Origin: Bacteroidia bacterium | Lineage (GTDB): Bacteria > Bacteroidota > Bacteroidia > SpSt-205 | DNA length: 64,000 bases | Reading direction: 5' to 3' | Assembly: GCA_026003215.1 (NCBI GenBank) | Contig: BPGV01000001.1 | Span: forward strand, 585,570 to 649,569 | Part shown: positions 8,004-21,329 of the stretch, piece by piece | How positions within the stretch are numbered: the stretch's first letter is position 1 | Layout of the letters: every line of letters begins with the position of its first letter | Made by a program: the position numbers and the translations under genes | Notes under the pieces: generated by a model | What the model saw: the letters and a program-made list of their open reading frames with translations, nothing else | What the model was told of the DNA's origin: nothing | The model's database searches: none

Positions 8004-11000
8004 TCAGCGTATCAGCGTAACCGTTCCTCCTCGCTTGAAGGGCTTATCAAAGGGCGGGAGCTTCCCTTCTATCACCACCGTGTAAGCATCCTCCGGCACA
8101 GGAGAACCCCGATAAGTCCCATCCCAATGCCGACTCATGTCCCCCCCATTATCAAACACCAGCACACCCCACCGATCATATATCCGCACCCGAGACTCCT
8201 TCAGCCCAAACGCCTTTATCTCAAATACATCATTCACCCCATCCCCATTCGGCGAAAACGCATTCGGCAAATACACATACGGGTCCTTCACCTCTATACA
8301 CCCACTCGCCGAATCTACACAACTCCCATTCTGCGCCCACACCTTGAAACAATACCGCCCAGGCCTATCAAAACGCACCTGCCATACCGGCCCCTCATGC
8401 ACCCCATACCCTTCTATACCCCACCATACCCGCTGCGCATTCTGCGTCGTGCTCGTCAGCGTAAATACCGTCCCTACTACCCTATCCACACTCGTATCCG
8501 GATCTATCGTATAGCTCGCCACCGGCGTAAAGTACGCCTGCGCTACCCCATACGCCGTATCCGCACACCCATCCCCATTCCGAACTATCAACCGAATGCT
8601 GTAACTCCCCTGCACCGCATACACATGCTGCACCACCGAGTCCCTCAGCACTGTCCCATCCCCCATATCCCACTCATAGCTGTACGGGCCTACCCCACTC
8701 GGTAGCGCCACCCAACTACCCCCAAGCGGCACACACCCACTCACATCCACCGGCTGCAACGCCGCATCCACATAGCTCCGATACGGCACACTAAACCGTA
8801 TCGTGTCCTCACACCCATTATCGTCACGCACCACCACCTCATACGACCCCGGCGCTAAACCACTCACATTCGCCCCACTGTACTGCGGATGACTCACCCA
8901 CACATAAGTATAGCTCCCACTCGCACTCGTACCCCCCTGCGCCGTAAGCACCACACCCCCATCCGACGACTCCCGACACGTCGCCACCGTCAAACTCGCC
9001 ACACTCCCCACCACAGGTTGCGGTTGCCCTACCACCGCCGTCTGCGCACCCGCTACACATCCATTCGCATCTCGCACCGTTAGCACATAAGTACCCGCCG
9101 GTACAGACACCGTCCCATTAGATCCATATACCCCATCCACCCCATATTCATACCCACCTACCCCCCCACTCGCAGAAAACACTATCGTACCAAGACCTCC
9201 ATAGCACGGGGCATTCGTCACCGTGAAAGTAAAACTCACCGGCGCCGCCGGCTGACCAACCGTCACAGTCTGGCTTATCGTACAACCATTCGCATCTCGT
9301 ATCGTCACCGTGTAAGTACCCGCACTCAACCCCGTAAAGGTTGGCGATGCTTGATACGGCCCCCCGTTCAAACTATACTCGTACGGCGCCGTACCACTAC
9401 CAGCCACCACATTCACCGTTATGCTCCCATCTGAACCCCCATTGCAGCGAACATCCACTACCGTAGGCGCATTCAACGCCAACGCCGTAGGCTGACCCAC
9501 CGTCACTACCTGGCTTATCGTACAACCATTCGCATCCCGTACCGTCACCGTATAACTTCCCGCACTCAACCCCGTAAAGGTTGGCGATGCTTGATACGGC
9601 CCCCCGTTCAAACTATACTCGTACGGCGCCGTACCACTACCAGCCACCACATTCACCGTTATGCTCCCATCTGAACCCCCATTGCAGCGAACATCCACTA
9701 CCGTAGGCGCATTCAACGCCAACGCCGTAGGCTGACCCACCGTCACTACCTGGCTTATCGTACAACCATTCGCATCCCGTACCGTCACCGTATAACTTCC
9801 CGCACTCAACCCCGTAAAGGTTGGCGATGCTTGGTACGGCCCCCCGTTCAAACTATACTCGTACGGCGCCGTGCCGCTACCAGCTACCACATTCACCGTT
9901 ATGCTCCCATCTGAACCCCCATTGCAGCGAACATCCACCACCGTAGGCGCATTCAACGCCAACCCCGTAGGCTGACCCACCGTCACTACCTGACTTATCG
10001 TACAACCATTCGCATCCCGTACCGTCACCGTATAACTTCCCGCACTCAACCCCGTAAAGGTTGGCGATGCTTGATACGGCCCCCCGTTCAAACTATACTC
10101 GTACGGCGCCGTACCACTACCAGCCACCACATTCACCGTTATGCTCCCATCTGAACCCCCATTGCAGCGAACATCCACTACCGTAGGCGCATTCAACGCC
10201 AACGCCGTAGGCTGACCCACCGTCACTACCTGGCTTATCGTACAACCATTCGCATCCCGTACCGTCACCGTATAACTTCCCGCACTCAACCCCGTAAAGG
10301 TTGGCGATGCTTGGTACGGCCCCCCGTTCAAACTATACTCGTACGGCGCCGTGCCGCTACCAGCTACCACATTCACCGTTATGCTCCCATCTGAACCCCC
10401 ATTGCAGCGAACATCCACTACCGTAGGCGCATTCAACGCCAACGCCGTAGGCTGACCCACCGTCACTACCTGGCTTATCGTACAACCATTCGCATCCCGT
10501 ACCGTCACCGTATAACTTCCCGCACTCAACCCCGTAAAGGTTGGCGATGCTTGGTACGGCCCCCCGTTCAAACTATACTCGTACGGCGCCGTGCCGCTAC
10601 CAGCTACCACATTCACCGTTATGCTCCCATCTGAACCCCCATTGCAGCGAACATCCACCACCGTAGGCGCATTCAACGCCAACCCCGTAGGCTGACCCAC
10701 CGTCACTACCTGACTTATCGTACAACCATTCGCATCCCGTACCGTCACCGTATAACTTCCCGCACTCAACCCCGTAAAGGTTGGCGATGCTTGATACGGT
10801 CCCCCGTTCAAACTATACTCGTACGGCGCCGTACCGCTACCAGCTACTACATTCACCGTTATGCTCCCATCCGAGCCCCCATTGCAGCGAACATCCACTA
10901 CCGTAGGCGGATCTCAACGCTAATGCCGTCGCTGGCTGACCAACCGTCACTACCTGGCTTATCGTACAACCATTCGCATCCCGTACCGTCACCGTATAAC

Positions 11001-14000
11001 TTCCCGCACTCAGGCCTGTAAAGGTAGCCGACGCTTGATACGGCCCGCCGTTCAAACTATACTCGTACGGCGCCGTACCGCTACCAGCCACCACATTCAC
11101 CGTTATGCTCCCATCCGATACCCCCATTGCAGCGAACATCCACCACCGTAGGCGCATTCAACGCCAACGCCGTAGGCTGACCCACCGTCACTACCTGGCT
11201 TATCGTACAACCATTCGCATCCCGTACCGTCACCGTATAACTTCCCGCACTCAACCCCGTAAAGGTTGGCGATGCTTGATACGGCCCCCCGTTCAAACTA
11301 TACTCGTACGGCGCCGTGCCGCTACCAGCTACCACATTCACCGTTATGCTCCCATCTGAACCCCCATTGCAGCGAACATCCACCACCGTAGGCGCATTCA
11401 ACGCCAACCCCGTAGGCTGACCCACCGTCACTACCTGACTTATCGTACAACCATTCGCATCCCGTACCGTCACCGTATAACTTCCCGCACTCAACCCCGT
11501 AAAGGTTGGCGATGCTTGATACGGCCCCCCGTTCAAACTATACTCGTACGGCGCCGTACCACTACCAGCCACCACATTCACCGTTATGCTCCCATCTGAA
11601 CCCCCATTGCAGCGAACATCCACTACCGTAGGCGCATTCAACGCCAACGCCGTAGGGCTGACCCACCGTCACTACCTGGCTTATCGTACAACCATTCGCA
11701 TCCCGTACCGTCACCGTATAACTTCCCGCACTCAACCCCGTAAAGGTTGGCGATGCTTGGTACGGCCCCCCGTTCAAACTATACTCGTACGGCGCCGTGC
11801 CGCTACCAGCTACCACATTCACCGTTATGCTCCCATCTGAACCCCCATTGCAGCGAACATCCACCACCGTAGGCGCATTCAACGCCAACCCCGTAGGCTG
11901 ACCCACCGTCACTACCTGACTTATCGTACAACCATTCGCATCCCGTACCGTCACCGTATAACTTCCCGCACTCAACCCCGTAAAGGTTGGCGATGCTTGA
12001 TACGGCCCCCCGTTCAAACTATACTCGTACGGCGCCGTACCACTACCAGCCACCACATTCACCGTTATGCTCCCATCTGAACCCCCATTGCAGCGAACAT
12101 CCACTACCGTAGGCGCATTCAACGCCAACGCCGTAGGCTGACCCACCGTCACTACCTGGCTTATCGTACAACCATTCGCATCCCGTACCGTCACCGTATA
12201 ACTTCCCGCACTCAACCCCGTAAAGGTTGGCGATGCTTGGTACGGCCCCCCGTTCAAACTATACTCGTACGGCGCCGTGCCGCTACCAGCTACCACATTC
12301 ACCGTTATGCTCCCATCTGAACCCCCATTGCAGCGAACATCCACCACCGTAGGCGCATTCAACGCCAACCCCGTAGGCTGACCCACCGTCACTACCTGAC
12401 TTATCGTACAACCATTCGCATCCCGTACCGTCACCGTATAACTTCCCGCACTCAACCCCGTAAAGGTTGGCGATGCTTGATACGGTCCGCCGTTCAAACT
12501 ATACTCGTACGGCGCCGTACCGCTACCAGCTACTACATTCACCGTTATGCTCCCATCCGAGCCCCCATTGCAGCGAACATCCACTACCGTAGGCGGATCT
12601 AACGCTAATGCCGTCGCTGGCTGACCAACCGTCACTACCTGGCTTATCGTACAACCATTCGCATCCCGTACCGTCACCGTATAACTTCCCGCACTCAGGC
12701 CTGTAAAGGTAGCCGACGCTTGATACGGCCCGCCGTTCAAACTATACTCGTACGGCGCCGTACCGCTACCAGCCACCACATTCACCGTTATGCTCCCATC
12801 CATACCCCCATTACAGCGAACATCCACCACCGTAGGCGCATTCAACGCCAACGCCGTAGGCTCACTCACCGTAATATCTCCTGACCTCCTACATCCATTA
12901 GCATCTCGTACAGTTATGGTGTAAGTTCCTCCAGAAAGTCCGCTAAAAGTATAACTATTAGTGCCATTTGAAAGGAAGGTAACCCCCCCGTCAATAGAGA
13001 AGGAGTAGGCTGGCCCTACCCCACCTGTGGCGGTAGCGGTGATAGTACCATCAGCAGCGCCGGCACAGCTTACGCCTGAGGAAGAGAGCGATAAAGAAAG
13101 GAGAGGCGGATTGGGAAGCACTATGCCGCTACGGGTACGGACACATCCATTTGCGTCTTCAATACGCAAGGTATAAGTACCCGGACACAAGCCCCTAAAA
13201 GTGGAGTCGGCCTGGTCCGGATACACATAGACTGAGGGAGAGGTGCGCGCAAGCCGATATGTGTAGGGCCGAGTTCCCCCCACCCCCTTAATAGTAATAG
13301 CCCCATCACAGGAGTCTCGGCAAGAAGGAGGCACTATCACAGGATTATTGATAACAAGCTGTGGAGGATTCTGTAAAGTAACCACCAAAGAAACGGTACA
13401 GTTATGGGCATCCTTAGCTATAACTGTATAAGTCCCGGCGCCTAAGCCCAAAAACTCGCCAGTAGGGTCCCAAGTAGTGCCCCCATCTATACTATACTCA
13501 TAGGGCCCTACGCCACCAGCAGCCTCTACTTTTATACTTCCATTGGACGAGCCAAAACACAGAGGATGTATCAGCTGTAAGAGCGTAAGTTGTAAAGGAG
13601 GTGGTTCAGAAAGGATCACTTGTCGGGTGATAGGAGGACAACCAGGGGCATTAATCTGCAGCGTATAAGTGCCAGCTACTAAGTTTGTGAGGTTTTGTAC
13701 AGCACCGGCAGAAAAGCCCCCGGGACCACTCCACTGCCATGTCGTGCCAGGCGGTAAAGGGCCATTAAAGCTAAGGGTGATGCTTCCCTGGGCTGCCCCT
13801 GCACAAAGTACATTGGTAGACTGGAGAACAGGCTGAATATCCAAAAGCTGAACTTGGAGCGTATGGGCACCCGTGGGTATCTGGGTTTGACAAGGACCTG
13901 CACCGCAAGTGAGCATTGAGGGTGCCGTGGTTTGTATGAGAAGGGAATAACTCCCAGCAGAGGCCGGCGGGGTAAGGGTGAAACAAAAGTTCACCCCTTG

Positions 14001-17000
14001 CCCACTGGCGACGCCCGCGGGGAAGGGCCAGCTCAGGTAGGTAAGGCCATTGCTCTGCGTGATAGTGGGATCCTGATTCCCAAGGCCTGTGGTACTCCCC
14101 GGCACATAGCCAAAACCAGGCGGTAAGACCACCCACACTTGATCGCCCACTCCACTTATCCCCGGCCCTTGCTGGGTAATAGTCACACATACCGACAGGG
14201 TACTCACGCACGAACCCACCGTTTGATCAGGCGTACTGATTTGCGTAGAATAAGGAGCTAAGGCCGGTGGAATATTCAGCTGTATAGGTACAGCCGCTGT
14301 CTTGTAGAGGGTCTGCTGGCATACATTTCGATAACTAAGTACTTGACGAACGCCCCTCCCAGAAATGTATCCGCACTGCGAAGCCACTCTATACCGCAGA
14401 CGCAAAGAAGCCCCACTACCCTGATAAGGCCAGCCATTAGCTAAACCCGGAACCAGTGCTTCTAAATCCCAAATAAGACCGCCAGGAGAGGGCGTAGGGT
14501 TAGGTAAAGGCACAAAAACCCCAGACGCCGGATAAGCTACCTCACCACTCCCACTTACATAACTTAGATTCGGCGGAAGCTGGAGGGTCACTAATGCTCC
14601 ATAAAAATAGGCCGTACCGGCATTAGTAATCTGCGTTTCTATGGTTACCTCTGTACAAAGGTCATGCGGGTTAGGGGCAGCAGAAAAGGTCATGATAGGA
14701 TTAGGTGATTGAAGGATATAACTCAAGGGCACGCGATAATCCAGACAAGGAAAACCCGCTGCCTGTACAGGATACCCCTGACAATCCCACCCTACCACAG
14801 CCCATAAGGTATCGGGCATGCACCCGCTTAGGGTAGCTTTGATAAGAAACCTTCGCACCACTCCTGGTGCAATATTTCCTAAGCGATAATGGTCATTGGA
14901 TAGCGGTATAGGCCCCACGCCCACCTCTTCTACGGAAGTAACTACCACTTGTCCTGCACCCGCTTGAAGATACAGAAAGACATTTGGCGCTGCAATTGCA
15001 TTAGAGGGATTGCGTATCTCCAGCGTCCACGTCAAGGTAGCTTGGTCTGCTACAATGGGATTCACAACAGGCTGTACCTGCAACTGGACAGGGGGATTCA
15101 TTTGGAGATTAGGTGAAAAGGGATTGATTCGGCCCCGGTAACTCAAACGCCCATCATGCGTGATAGAAGCCCGCAGGAAGCTCCCATTGGCAGGCACCCC
15201 ACACGTAGGACGCACCCTAAACCGCACCCGCACCGTATATTCATCATCCGCTATCACCCATGCGCCCCCTCCCGCCGGAAAAAGCGTAAACAGCGGAAAT
15301 TCCAACAAAGGTCCGGCCGGATTGGTAGGATCCAGCGCTACAGAAGTATTGGTACAAGTAACACCACTGGTACGACCAAAAGTAACCTGACCTGACCCCA
15401 CTTCGTAGACCCAGCCCGTAGGCAACTCTACCTCTAAGCTCTCCGGAAAACTCCAAGGACGATACTCGTAGGGAAAGACATTGCCCCCACAAGTAAATCC
15501 CTTAGGCCTAAATCGGCTAATGAGCTCTATCTGAGCACCTCCACATCCCGACGATATAAACGGATTACTTCCTTGATAAAAATCAAAAAAATGACCGACA
15601 AATGTAAAATTTTCTCCATATATTCCACAAGAGAATGCGCTGGTGTGTGGTGAAGGCGAAACTTCATCTGTGACATAAAGGCAAGGCTGCACAGAAGCTA
15701 CAACCTCTACTGTAGTACCCACCTGCTCAATACGGGCGGAGAGCCAGATTTTCAAACTGTCTCCGTGCTCATAAAGTGAAGGAAAGCCCGGCAGGAGCGC
15801 TTGCAACGAAGAAGTGCGTAAATCTACCTCAAATCCTGTCACACAGCTTCCTCCCTGACAACTCGGAAAAGTCTGCACCAAAGAAGCCAGGGAAGCGCCA
15901 TCTACTTGAAGCGTATAAACCTGTCCTGTGGAAGCTTTTTTTAGACGCACATTCAGCTGAAGCGGCTGGAGGGTAACATTCCCCCCACTTGGCTGAAAAC
16001 CCAAAATAGCCCAAGCTGTGGGCCATCCTCCACCCGTAGGTTTGGCAATAACTCCTTCGTAGTAGGCCTCTACCGTATCTGTCGCCATTCCCGCCTGTAC
16101 GCGTATCCGAGAAAAGTCTAAGCCACCCGCCGGATCAGGCAAGCCATCCTGATTATTGTCCGGCAAGCCATAGCTCACCCGCTTGAAAGAGAAATCCGCG
16201 AAAAATATCCCCTCAAAGGGTGGAGGACAATTATTGGGGTCTGGACAAATAATAATACCCCCATTACAATCAGTCGGGTCTGGGCAAGTAAGAATACGCG
16301 CACCACGAGGAGCACTAAAGCACCAATCCGGTGCATTGCAAGTAGTATTAGGATTGTAGTACCCCGTGACCGTTATTGCAGGAGGAATCGCCCCTGAGAA
16401 GACTACGCAACTGGGAGTCCCGCCAGGCGGCTGGCAAGCACTGGTAAGGGGTATATGCAAGAAAGAATTGGTAAAAGAGCTGTTATTCCAGTTGGCCGGC
16501 CGAGTAGCCTCAGTAAATACCACAGACGTCCCTACCACAGAACCCGACCAAGCAAGAAGGTTACCCGGATTAGCGGGATCTGGACCATACCATACAGGTT
16601 GCCCCACAATAGCATAGCACGGCGGCATAGCTAACTCCCAGCGAAAGGCATAATCCGAAGAAGAGGGCGTACCACTGCTGGCAAAACCATCTGGCGTGAG
16701 GATAAATATGCCAGGCCCCCGCTCTACCTGCACCACTAAGGTCGCCGTACCCTGCCGAGGAATACAAGGCACACTTAAGCTCATAGGAGAAGGATAGTAG
16801 GTACGCGTGCGGCTGGTACCTTGAGCCGTATAGCTTTGACCACACGCACTCTGATAATTTATACGCCAAGAAAAGTTTCTCAACTCAGTGTGAATGTTGT
16901 TAGAATTACTATTGCATGAAGGTGGGGGACAAGTGTAGCCATCGGCTTCTATCCATACTTCTTGGCCAGGCTGTAAGTCAGCTTGAAGCTCCAGCGTGAG

Positions 17001-18158
17001 AGATAAGGCCATCCCTCCCACTCCCAAAAAGCACCCAGTATGTGACGATTGGTTGATAATCACAAAAGGCACAGCTCCCCCCGTAGGAAACTGTACTGCC
17101 ACCGAAGGGACATGCAAAGCATCTCTGCCATTGACCCCTTGTAGGACCACTTGTATATTACGCGCAGGCCCCGTACCACTATTCCATAGCCGCAGACGCA
17201 TACGATTAGCCCCGGCAGGCACCGCCGGGCCGTAACAACTACTTTCGGTAAGCCAGCGATGTTGTCCTTGGAGATTAGGAGTGCCCCCCGGCACGGTCAC
17301 CCCCCCTGTAGCCGCAACAGTACGACATATTTGTCCGTTACACCCCCACCGCAGCTGAAAAGTAGAACTGAGATTGGTACAACATACTACCCGATAAGTC
17401 ACCGTAAAAGTGACTGTCTCCCCCGGGTCAAACAAACCATTCGGACCAAAATCCGGCGCCCCAAAGCTCAAAATCAGCTCACTCACCGTCTGACTCACCA
17501 CTTGCCCCCCAGTTACAGAGACCACTTGCACACAGTTTCCCCAGGTCTCTCGGTGGGTAAAAGCCGCCAACGCCCCACTGCCTACATTGGCCACCGTAAA
17601 TACCCGAGAAAAGGTAACCCCCACCCCTGGGGCATTGTACACTTGGTTCGTTATAGAAGCGTATTGTAGCGCAGGCTCTAATATCGTATAATCGGCCGAG
17701 GTGAGGGTAAAGCTTCCGCCACCTGCCCACGAAAGGGTATAGGTATTCCGAATATGCGCATTGGGATCGCCTAAGAGAGGCAGTATATCGCATCCTGCTT
17801 GAATAGAAAAGGTTACCTGAAGCGTCTGACCTGCGAGAATATCCGGTAAAGCGAACTGGCCCGGCCCAATCTCCGTAGCTCCCGCCGGCACCGAACTCAC
17901 AGACCCCCCTACATAAGAAATTCCCGTGGGGAAAACCGCTTGCAAACTTACCCCCGTCAAAGTAGCTCCCCCCGTGTTTTGAATCACCACTTGTACTGTG
18001 CCCGCTGCCCCGCATACCGTCAGCGTAGGCTCCGTAGAGGTCATTTGTACTTGTCCAAAAACCCCACCTCCTATCCATAAACCAAGCGAGTATATTCGCT
18101 TGATTCTTCCTAAGCAAGCCCGTACAGCCTTAGACACACTTACGCATGTCATACTCAT
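8004..18158 (-). CDS. Giant SprB-like repeat adhesin with type B sorting domain (three frameshifts)
   Basis: Four overlapping reading-frame pieces make one gene of about 3,383 residues once three single-base insertions are removed (near 11654, 11117 and 10914). Order: signal sequence (SLGLWIGGGVFGQ); about 1,450 residues of DUF11-like cell-surface modules with many Cys-containing sandwiches; four divergent SprB repeats (about 13.7-12.85 kb); fifteen near-identical 80-residue SprB repeats (CNGGSDGSITVNVVAGSG ... YTVTVRDANGC); two more divergent repeats; a PKD domain (YEWDMGDGT); and a C-terminal type IX type B sorting domain ([41 protein letters not shown]). SprB of Flavobacterium johnsoniae is a mobile gliding adhesin exported by type IX secretion; a similar role is inferred. 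The second ATG (18152) lies seven bases after a TATATTAG box and may be the true start. Confidence 0.9.
9241..12842. repeat. Tandem array of fifteen 240-base SprB repeats with a 1,680-base higher-order period
   Basis: Units of exactly 240 bases follow in register at 9241, 9481, 9721, 9961, 10201, 10441, 10681 and on to about 12842. Each encodes 80 residues. They differ at a few linked sites (aacgcc/aacccc, tgg/tga, gtaccact/gtgccgct, agccacc/agctacc), so variants can be followed. The unusual pair at 10681-11160 (with gcggatct and gccgtcgctgg) recurs at 12361-12840, exactly seven units away, showing a block duplication. The outermost unit at 9241 is more diverged. All is coding sequence. Confidence 0.92.
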
Positions 18159-18159
18159 G

Positions 18160-18167
18160 CTAATATA
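18160..18167 (-). promoter_or_regulatory. Probable -7 element of the SprB-like gene
   Basis: TATATTAG on the reverse strand, one mismatch to TAnnTTTG. It is one base before the first ATG (18158) and seven before the second (18152), so it favours the second as start. Confidence 0.4.
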
Positions 18168-18306
18168 CGAGGCATTCTCTCACATATTGCACCCAATTTT
18201 CCATTATTAGTATAATCTATCCTCCTCAGACACCTTGGCTCCAAAAGGCCAGACAAGGCTAAATGTTCATATCACAGCATAGGCTATCCTGTGGATTATA
18301 TATCCC

Positions 18307-21300
18307 CTATTCCTTCACTATGCGCACACACTCCGCATCCCCACTCTTATACCTAAGCCGAAGGAGGTATACTCCCGCTGGTAGCCCCTCCAAGCTTAGC
18401 TCCCCTTCCCCCTCCACAGTACCCCGACCTACTATCATACCCCCCATCGAAATAACCTCATACGCCGCCGGCTCCGGCACCAACACCCGCACCCGCCCAA
18501 ATGTAGGATTCGGATACACTATCGCCCAGCGCTCCATTCGCTGCATACCCGCTAAACCCACCAACGAAGAATCATACCGCACCCGCACAAGCACCTTACT
18601 CTTCCAAGGCTCCACCCGCACCCGCCCCCACACAACCGTACTATCCAAAGTCAAATACACCCAACCAGAGGGCAATGGCACATACGCTACCGTATCCGAG
18701 GGATTTACCACTATCGGATACACCTCCTCAAGAGTAGGCACACTCGCCCTATCTATCTCTTCAAAGTCCCAATACCTCAGCCACACCGAATCCCCCCGCT
18801 CCAGCTGAATATAGGGTAGCGTCCAAAACTGCCTGAACCGCGGCTCATACCTCACCCGCACTGTCTCAGGCTCATACGAACGGTACACCGGCAAAACAAA
18901 GTTATCTCTCTCAGCAACCGTATCCCCAGTATTCGGATGAATATACCGAAAATAAGACGAAGACGCTGAATAGTCCTTAGCTCTATTAGACGCCCAAAAC
19001 ACAGTCCACCGATACACACCTCCTGGCTCTAAGGTAGTAGTATATAAAGCCTCGCTACTGCGCAACCTCACCCCAGAAAACACGCCCGCTGGCGCCGTAT
19101 CCGGGTACCACACCAAATACGCCGGACCCCCAAAAGGTGACGCATTCACAAGCTGCAGGCGCGCACGACCAAATGCCTGCACAGGCAAAGACAAGTTCGG
19201 ATCTAAAGCCGGATTGCTCGCTAAACTGCGCACTGACTGAGCACCCTCCCAAGCACGATACCCTGCCCATCTTACCCACCGACTTAGAAAAGAACGCTCA
19301 TAGGGAGTGCGCTCCCGCATCGCCCTAAATCCATAGGTAAACACCTGCCCATCCTCCCGGCGATAATAGTAGCTACATGCATACGTAGGATGCCCGTACC
19401 AGTTCGCATTTACAATATCCAGCGTATCCGCACGCCCATCCCCATTATAATCCTCCATCACCACAGCTCCAAGAGCCTGCATCCCCAAGAAAAATAAGTT
19501 TCCCGTAACCTCTATCCCCCTCACCTCACTTTGCACATCATCGTCCGTACTCGTAGAACAACCTTGACGATTATTATTGTAAAAAGTGTTTCCTCTCACC
19601 TTTATATTTCGGATAGAACCGCCACCTGGCGAGTTTCCCATACCCGTAGCTGCCCCTATTACCGTATTCCCCTCTATCAAAACATCCTGCGGGCGCACAT
19701 CGGTATATAAACCCTTCCCCCTGACCCGATAAATATTACTTAAGTGCGACTTATCCCTATCCACACCTTTGACCAAGATATTATCTCTTATTACACCGTT
19801 ATTAATAAATGAACCAACCTTTATTCCTCCGCAATCCGAAAAATCCATGCAGAAGTTTGTAATATAGTTCTTCTCTATAACAAATGGTATCGTCCCGGCA
19901 TAGGCGTTCGCCCACAAACTATCCGTCCAGTAAAACGAATATCCCCCAATACCTCCCTGGCTCACGCTATCTATACGATTATATCGAATAAACACACTAT
20001 CCGTATTAGAGCCTACGCGTAGGCTATAGTCCTCCATTACAAATCGCGCAAGATCTACCCGTAACCGCTGCCAGTCCCACCGAGACGCAAGCCCCGTGTA
20101 CTTCACTACATTCCCCTCCACATATACACGACGAGTCATCGCCTTCGGATGCCCTACATAACCAGCAGGCATGCGACCACCCACGCTCACCGCTGAATGC
20201 TCATGCCATAAAAACTCATTCCTCCGAATATACAAATCATTCGCTAAGAAATTCCATATCCCACGCCAGTTGTGCCTAAACTCACAATCCCTTATCGTCA
20301 CTTCCCGCACACCAGCCAGCCTCACCCCTTCCCCTAACCCAAAGAACCCTAAGCCTTCTATTATTACCCCTTGTATCGGATTTGTAGGCATCGTGTCATA
20401 CGAAGCTGTCAAAATCAGTCCCCTCCCATACTGCACATCCCTATCACTCACCCGCACGCGCACTACCATCACCTCATATTCACTCATATCAAAGGAACTG
20501 GTCGGAGGATAAATATATAGCGTATCGCCTACCTCATCATAATACCACTCCCCAGGCCTATCTATGAAATGCAAACGCCCCTCTAAATAAAACCGAGCCC
20601 GCCGCAGCGGGGACTCAGCCCCAGCCCAGCTCAGGACTATCAAACTATCTCCAGACTTCCCCACTACCTTATTACAACCCCAACTATAATCCGACCCTAA
20701 GGAGGCAACCACCAACGCCCCCGCCACCTCCCCCGCACCTAAACCACCTACACCTCTCGAAACAAGCGTATCATTATCCCCCCTATCCGCACCATACGCC
20801 CCCTCTATCACAAAGAGCGTATCATTCGGATGTCGTGCCAGCGGAAGCGGCTCCCCACGCCAAAATACCCGCAATACCACCAAGCTGTCATGCCCACCAA
20901 AGGGCTTGCCTATCTTCACTATCGGACCAGACCCCTGATACCCCTGCGTCCAATCACTCAAACGCCACGTCCCCACAAATACCGGCTTCCCACTACCCCC
21001 ACCATACGCCGTAAATACTATCGGCGCCCCACCCTGCCGAAACACAGCCCTATTCAAATCTATCCCATACCTCAATTGGCCTGCCTCCTCTCGCACCACC
21101 CGAAACGTATCTCCCCGCATAAAGGCTATCGTATCCCCTCGCCCCAATCGTTCTCCCCCTACCGCCTGTCCATCCAATAGCCGCTGCAGCATGGTCACCG
21201 ACTGCAGCGCCGTCGCAGGCGTACGCCCGTCATTTGTATCATTCCCTTGTGAGGAAGAAAAGTACCATGTACGCTGGGCCCACCCAGCCACCAAAATGCT

Positions 21301-21321
21301 GAGACATACTACCTTACGCAT
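18307..21321 (-). CDS. Secreted right-handed beta-helix protein with type A sorting domain
   Basis: The 1,004-residue protein starts with a short signal sequence (MRKVVCLSILVAGWAQ). The first part has the DGRTPATA region common in pectate-lyase-like proteins. The middle, about residues 310-640, is a parallel beta-helix: repeated short strands such as GVIIEGLGFFGLG, VTIRDCEFRHNWRG, LYIRRNEFLWHEHSAV, VFIRYNRIDS and VLIEGNTVIG. The C terminus (about residues 925-1004, YPNPTFGRVRV then LPAGVYLLRLRY) is a type IX type A sorting domain. A polysaccharide-binding or lyase role is possible, but I see no diagnostic catalytic motif. It begins eight bases after the stop of the upstream YadA-like gene and probably shares its mRNA. 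Confidence 0.85.
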   Translation of the reverse strand: MRKVVCLSILVAGWAQRTWYFSSSQGNDTNDGRTPATALQSVTMLQRLLDGQAVGGERLGRGDTIAFMRGDTFRVVREEAGQLRYGIDLNRAVFRQGGAPIVFTAYGGGSGKPVFVGTWRLSDWTQGYQGSGPIVKIGKPFGGHDSLVVLRVFWRGEPLPLARHPNDTLFVIEGAYGADRGDNDTLVSRGVGGLGAGEVAGALVVASLGSDYSWGCNKVVGKSGDSLIVLSWAGAESPLRRARFYLEGRLHFIDRPGEWYYDEVGDTLYIYPPTSSFDMSEYEVMVVRVRVSDRDVQYGRGLILTASYDTMPTNPIQGVIIEGLGFFGLGEGVRLAGVREVTIRDCEFRHNWRGIWNFLANDLYIRRNEFLWHEHSAVSVGGRMPAGYVGHPKAMTRRVYVEGNVVKYTGLASRWDWQRLRVDLARFVMEDYSLRVGSNTDSVFIRYNRIDSVSQGGIGGYSFYWTDSLWANAYAGTIPFVIEKNYITNFCMDFSDCGGIKVGSFINNGVIRDNILVKGVDRDKSHLSNIYRVRGKGLYTDVRPQDVLIEGNTVIGAATGMGNSPGGGSIRNIKVRGNTFYNNNRQGCSTSTDDDVQSEVRGIEVTGNLFFLGMQALGAVVMEDYNGDGRADTLDIVNANWYGHPTYACSYYYRREDGQVFTYGFRAMRERTPYERSFLSRWVRWAGYRAWEGAQSVRSLASNPALDPNLSLPVQAFGRARLQLVNASPFGGPAYLVWYPDTAPAGVFSGVRLRSSEALYTTTLEPGGVYRWTVFWASNRAKDYSASSSYFRYIHPNTGDTVAERDNFVLPVYRSYEPETVRVRYEPRFRQFWTLPYIQLERGDSVWLRYWDFEEIDRASVPTLEEVYPIVVNPSDTVAYVPLPSGWVYLTLDSTVVWGRVRVEPWKSKVLVRVRYDSSLVGLAGMQRMERWAIVYPNPTFGRVRVLVPEPAAYEVISMGGMIVGRGTVEGEGELSLEGLPAGVYLLRLRYKSGDAECVRIVKE

Positions 21322-21329
21322 ACGCTTAT

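Noticed and set aside
8127-8705. Open forward frame of 192 codons opposite the adhesin C terminus
   Set aside because: It mirrors the conserved sorting-domain region and gives a Pro/His/Ile/Arg-rich product without any promoter or start context.
9241-12842. Regular repeats that might suggest a CRISPR array
   Set aside because: The units are 240 bases without spacers and encode in-frame 80-residue SprB repeats.
13121-18117. Several forward and reverse frames of 60-212 codons over the adhesin N-terminal region
   Set aside because: Alternative frames of one large, well-defined coding region.
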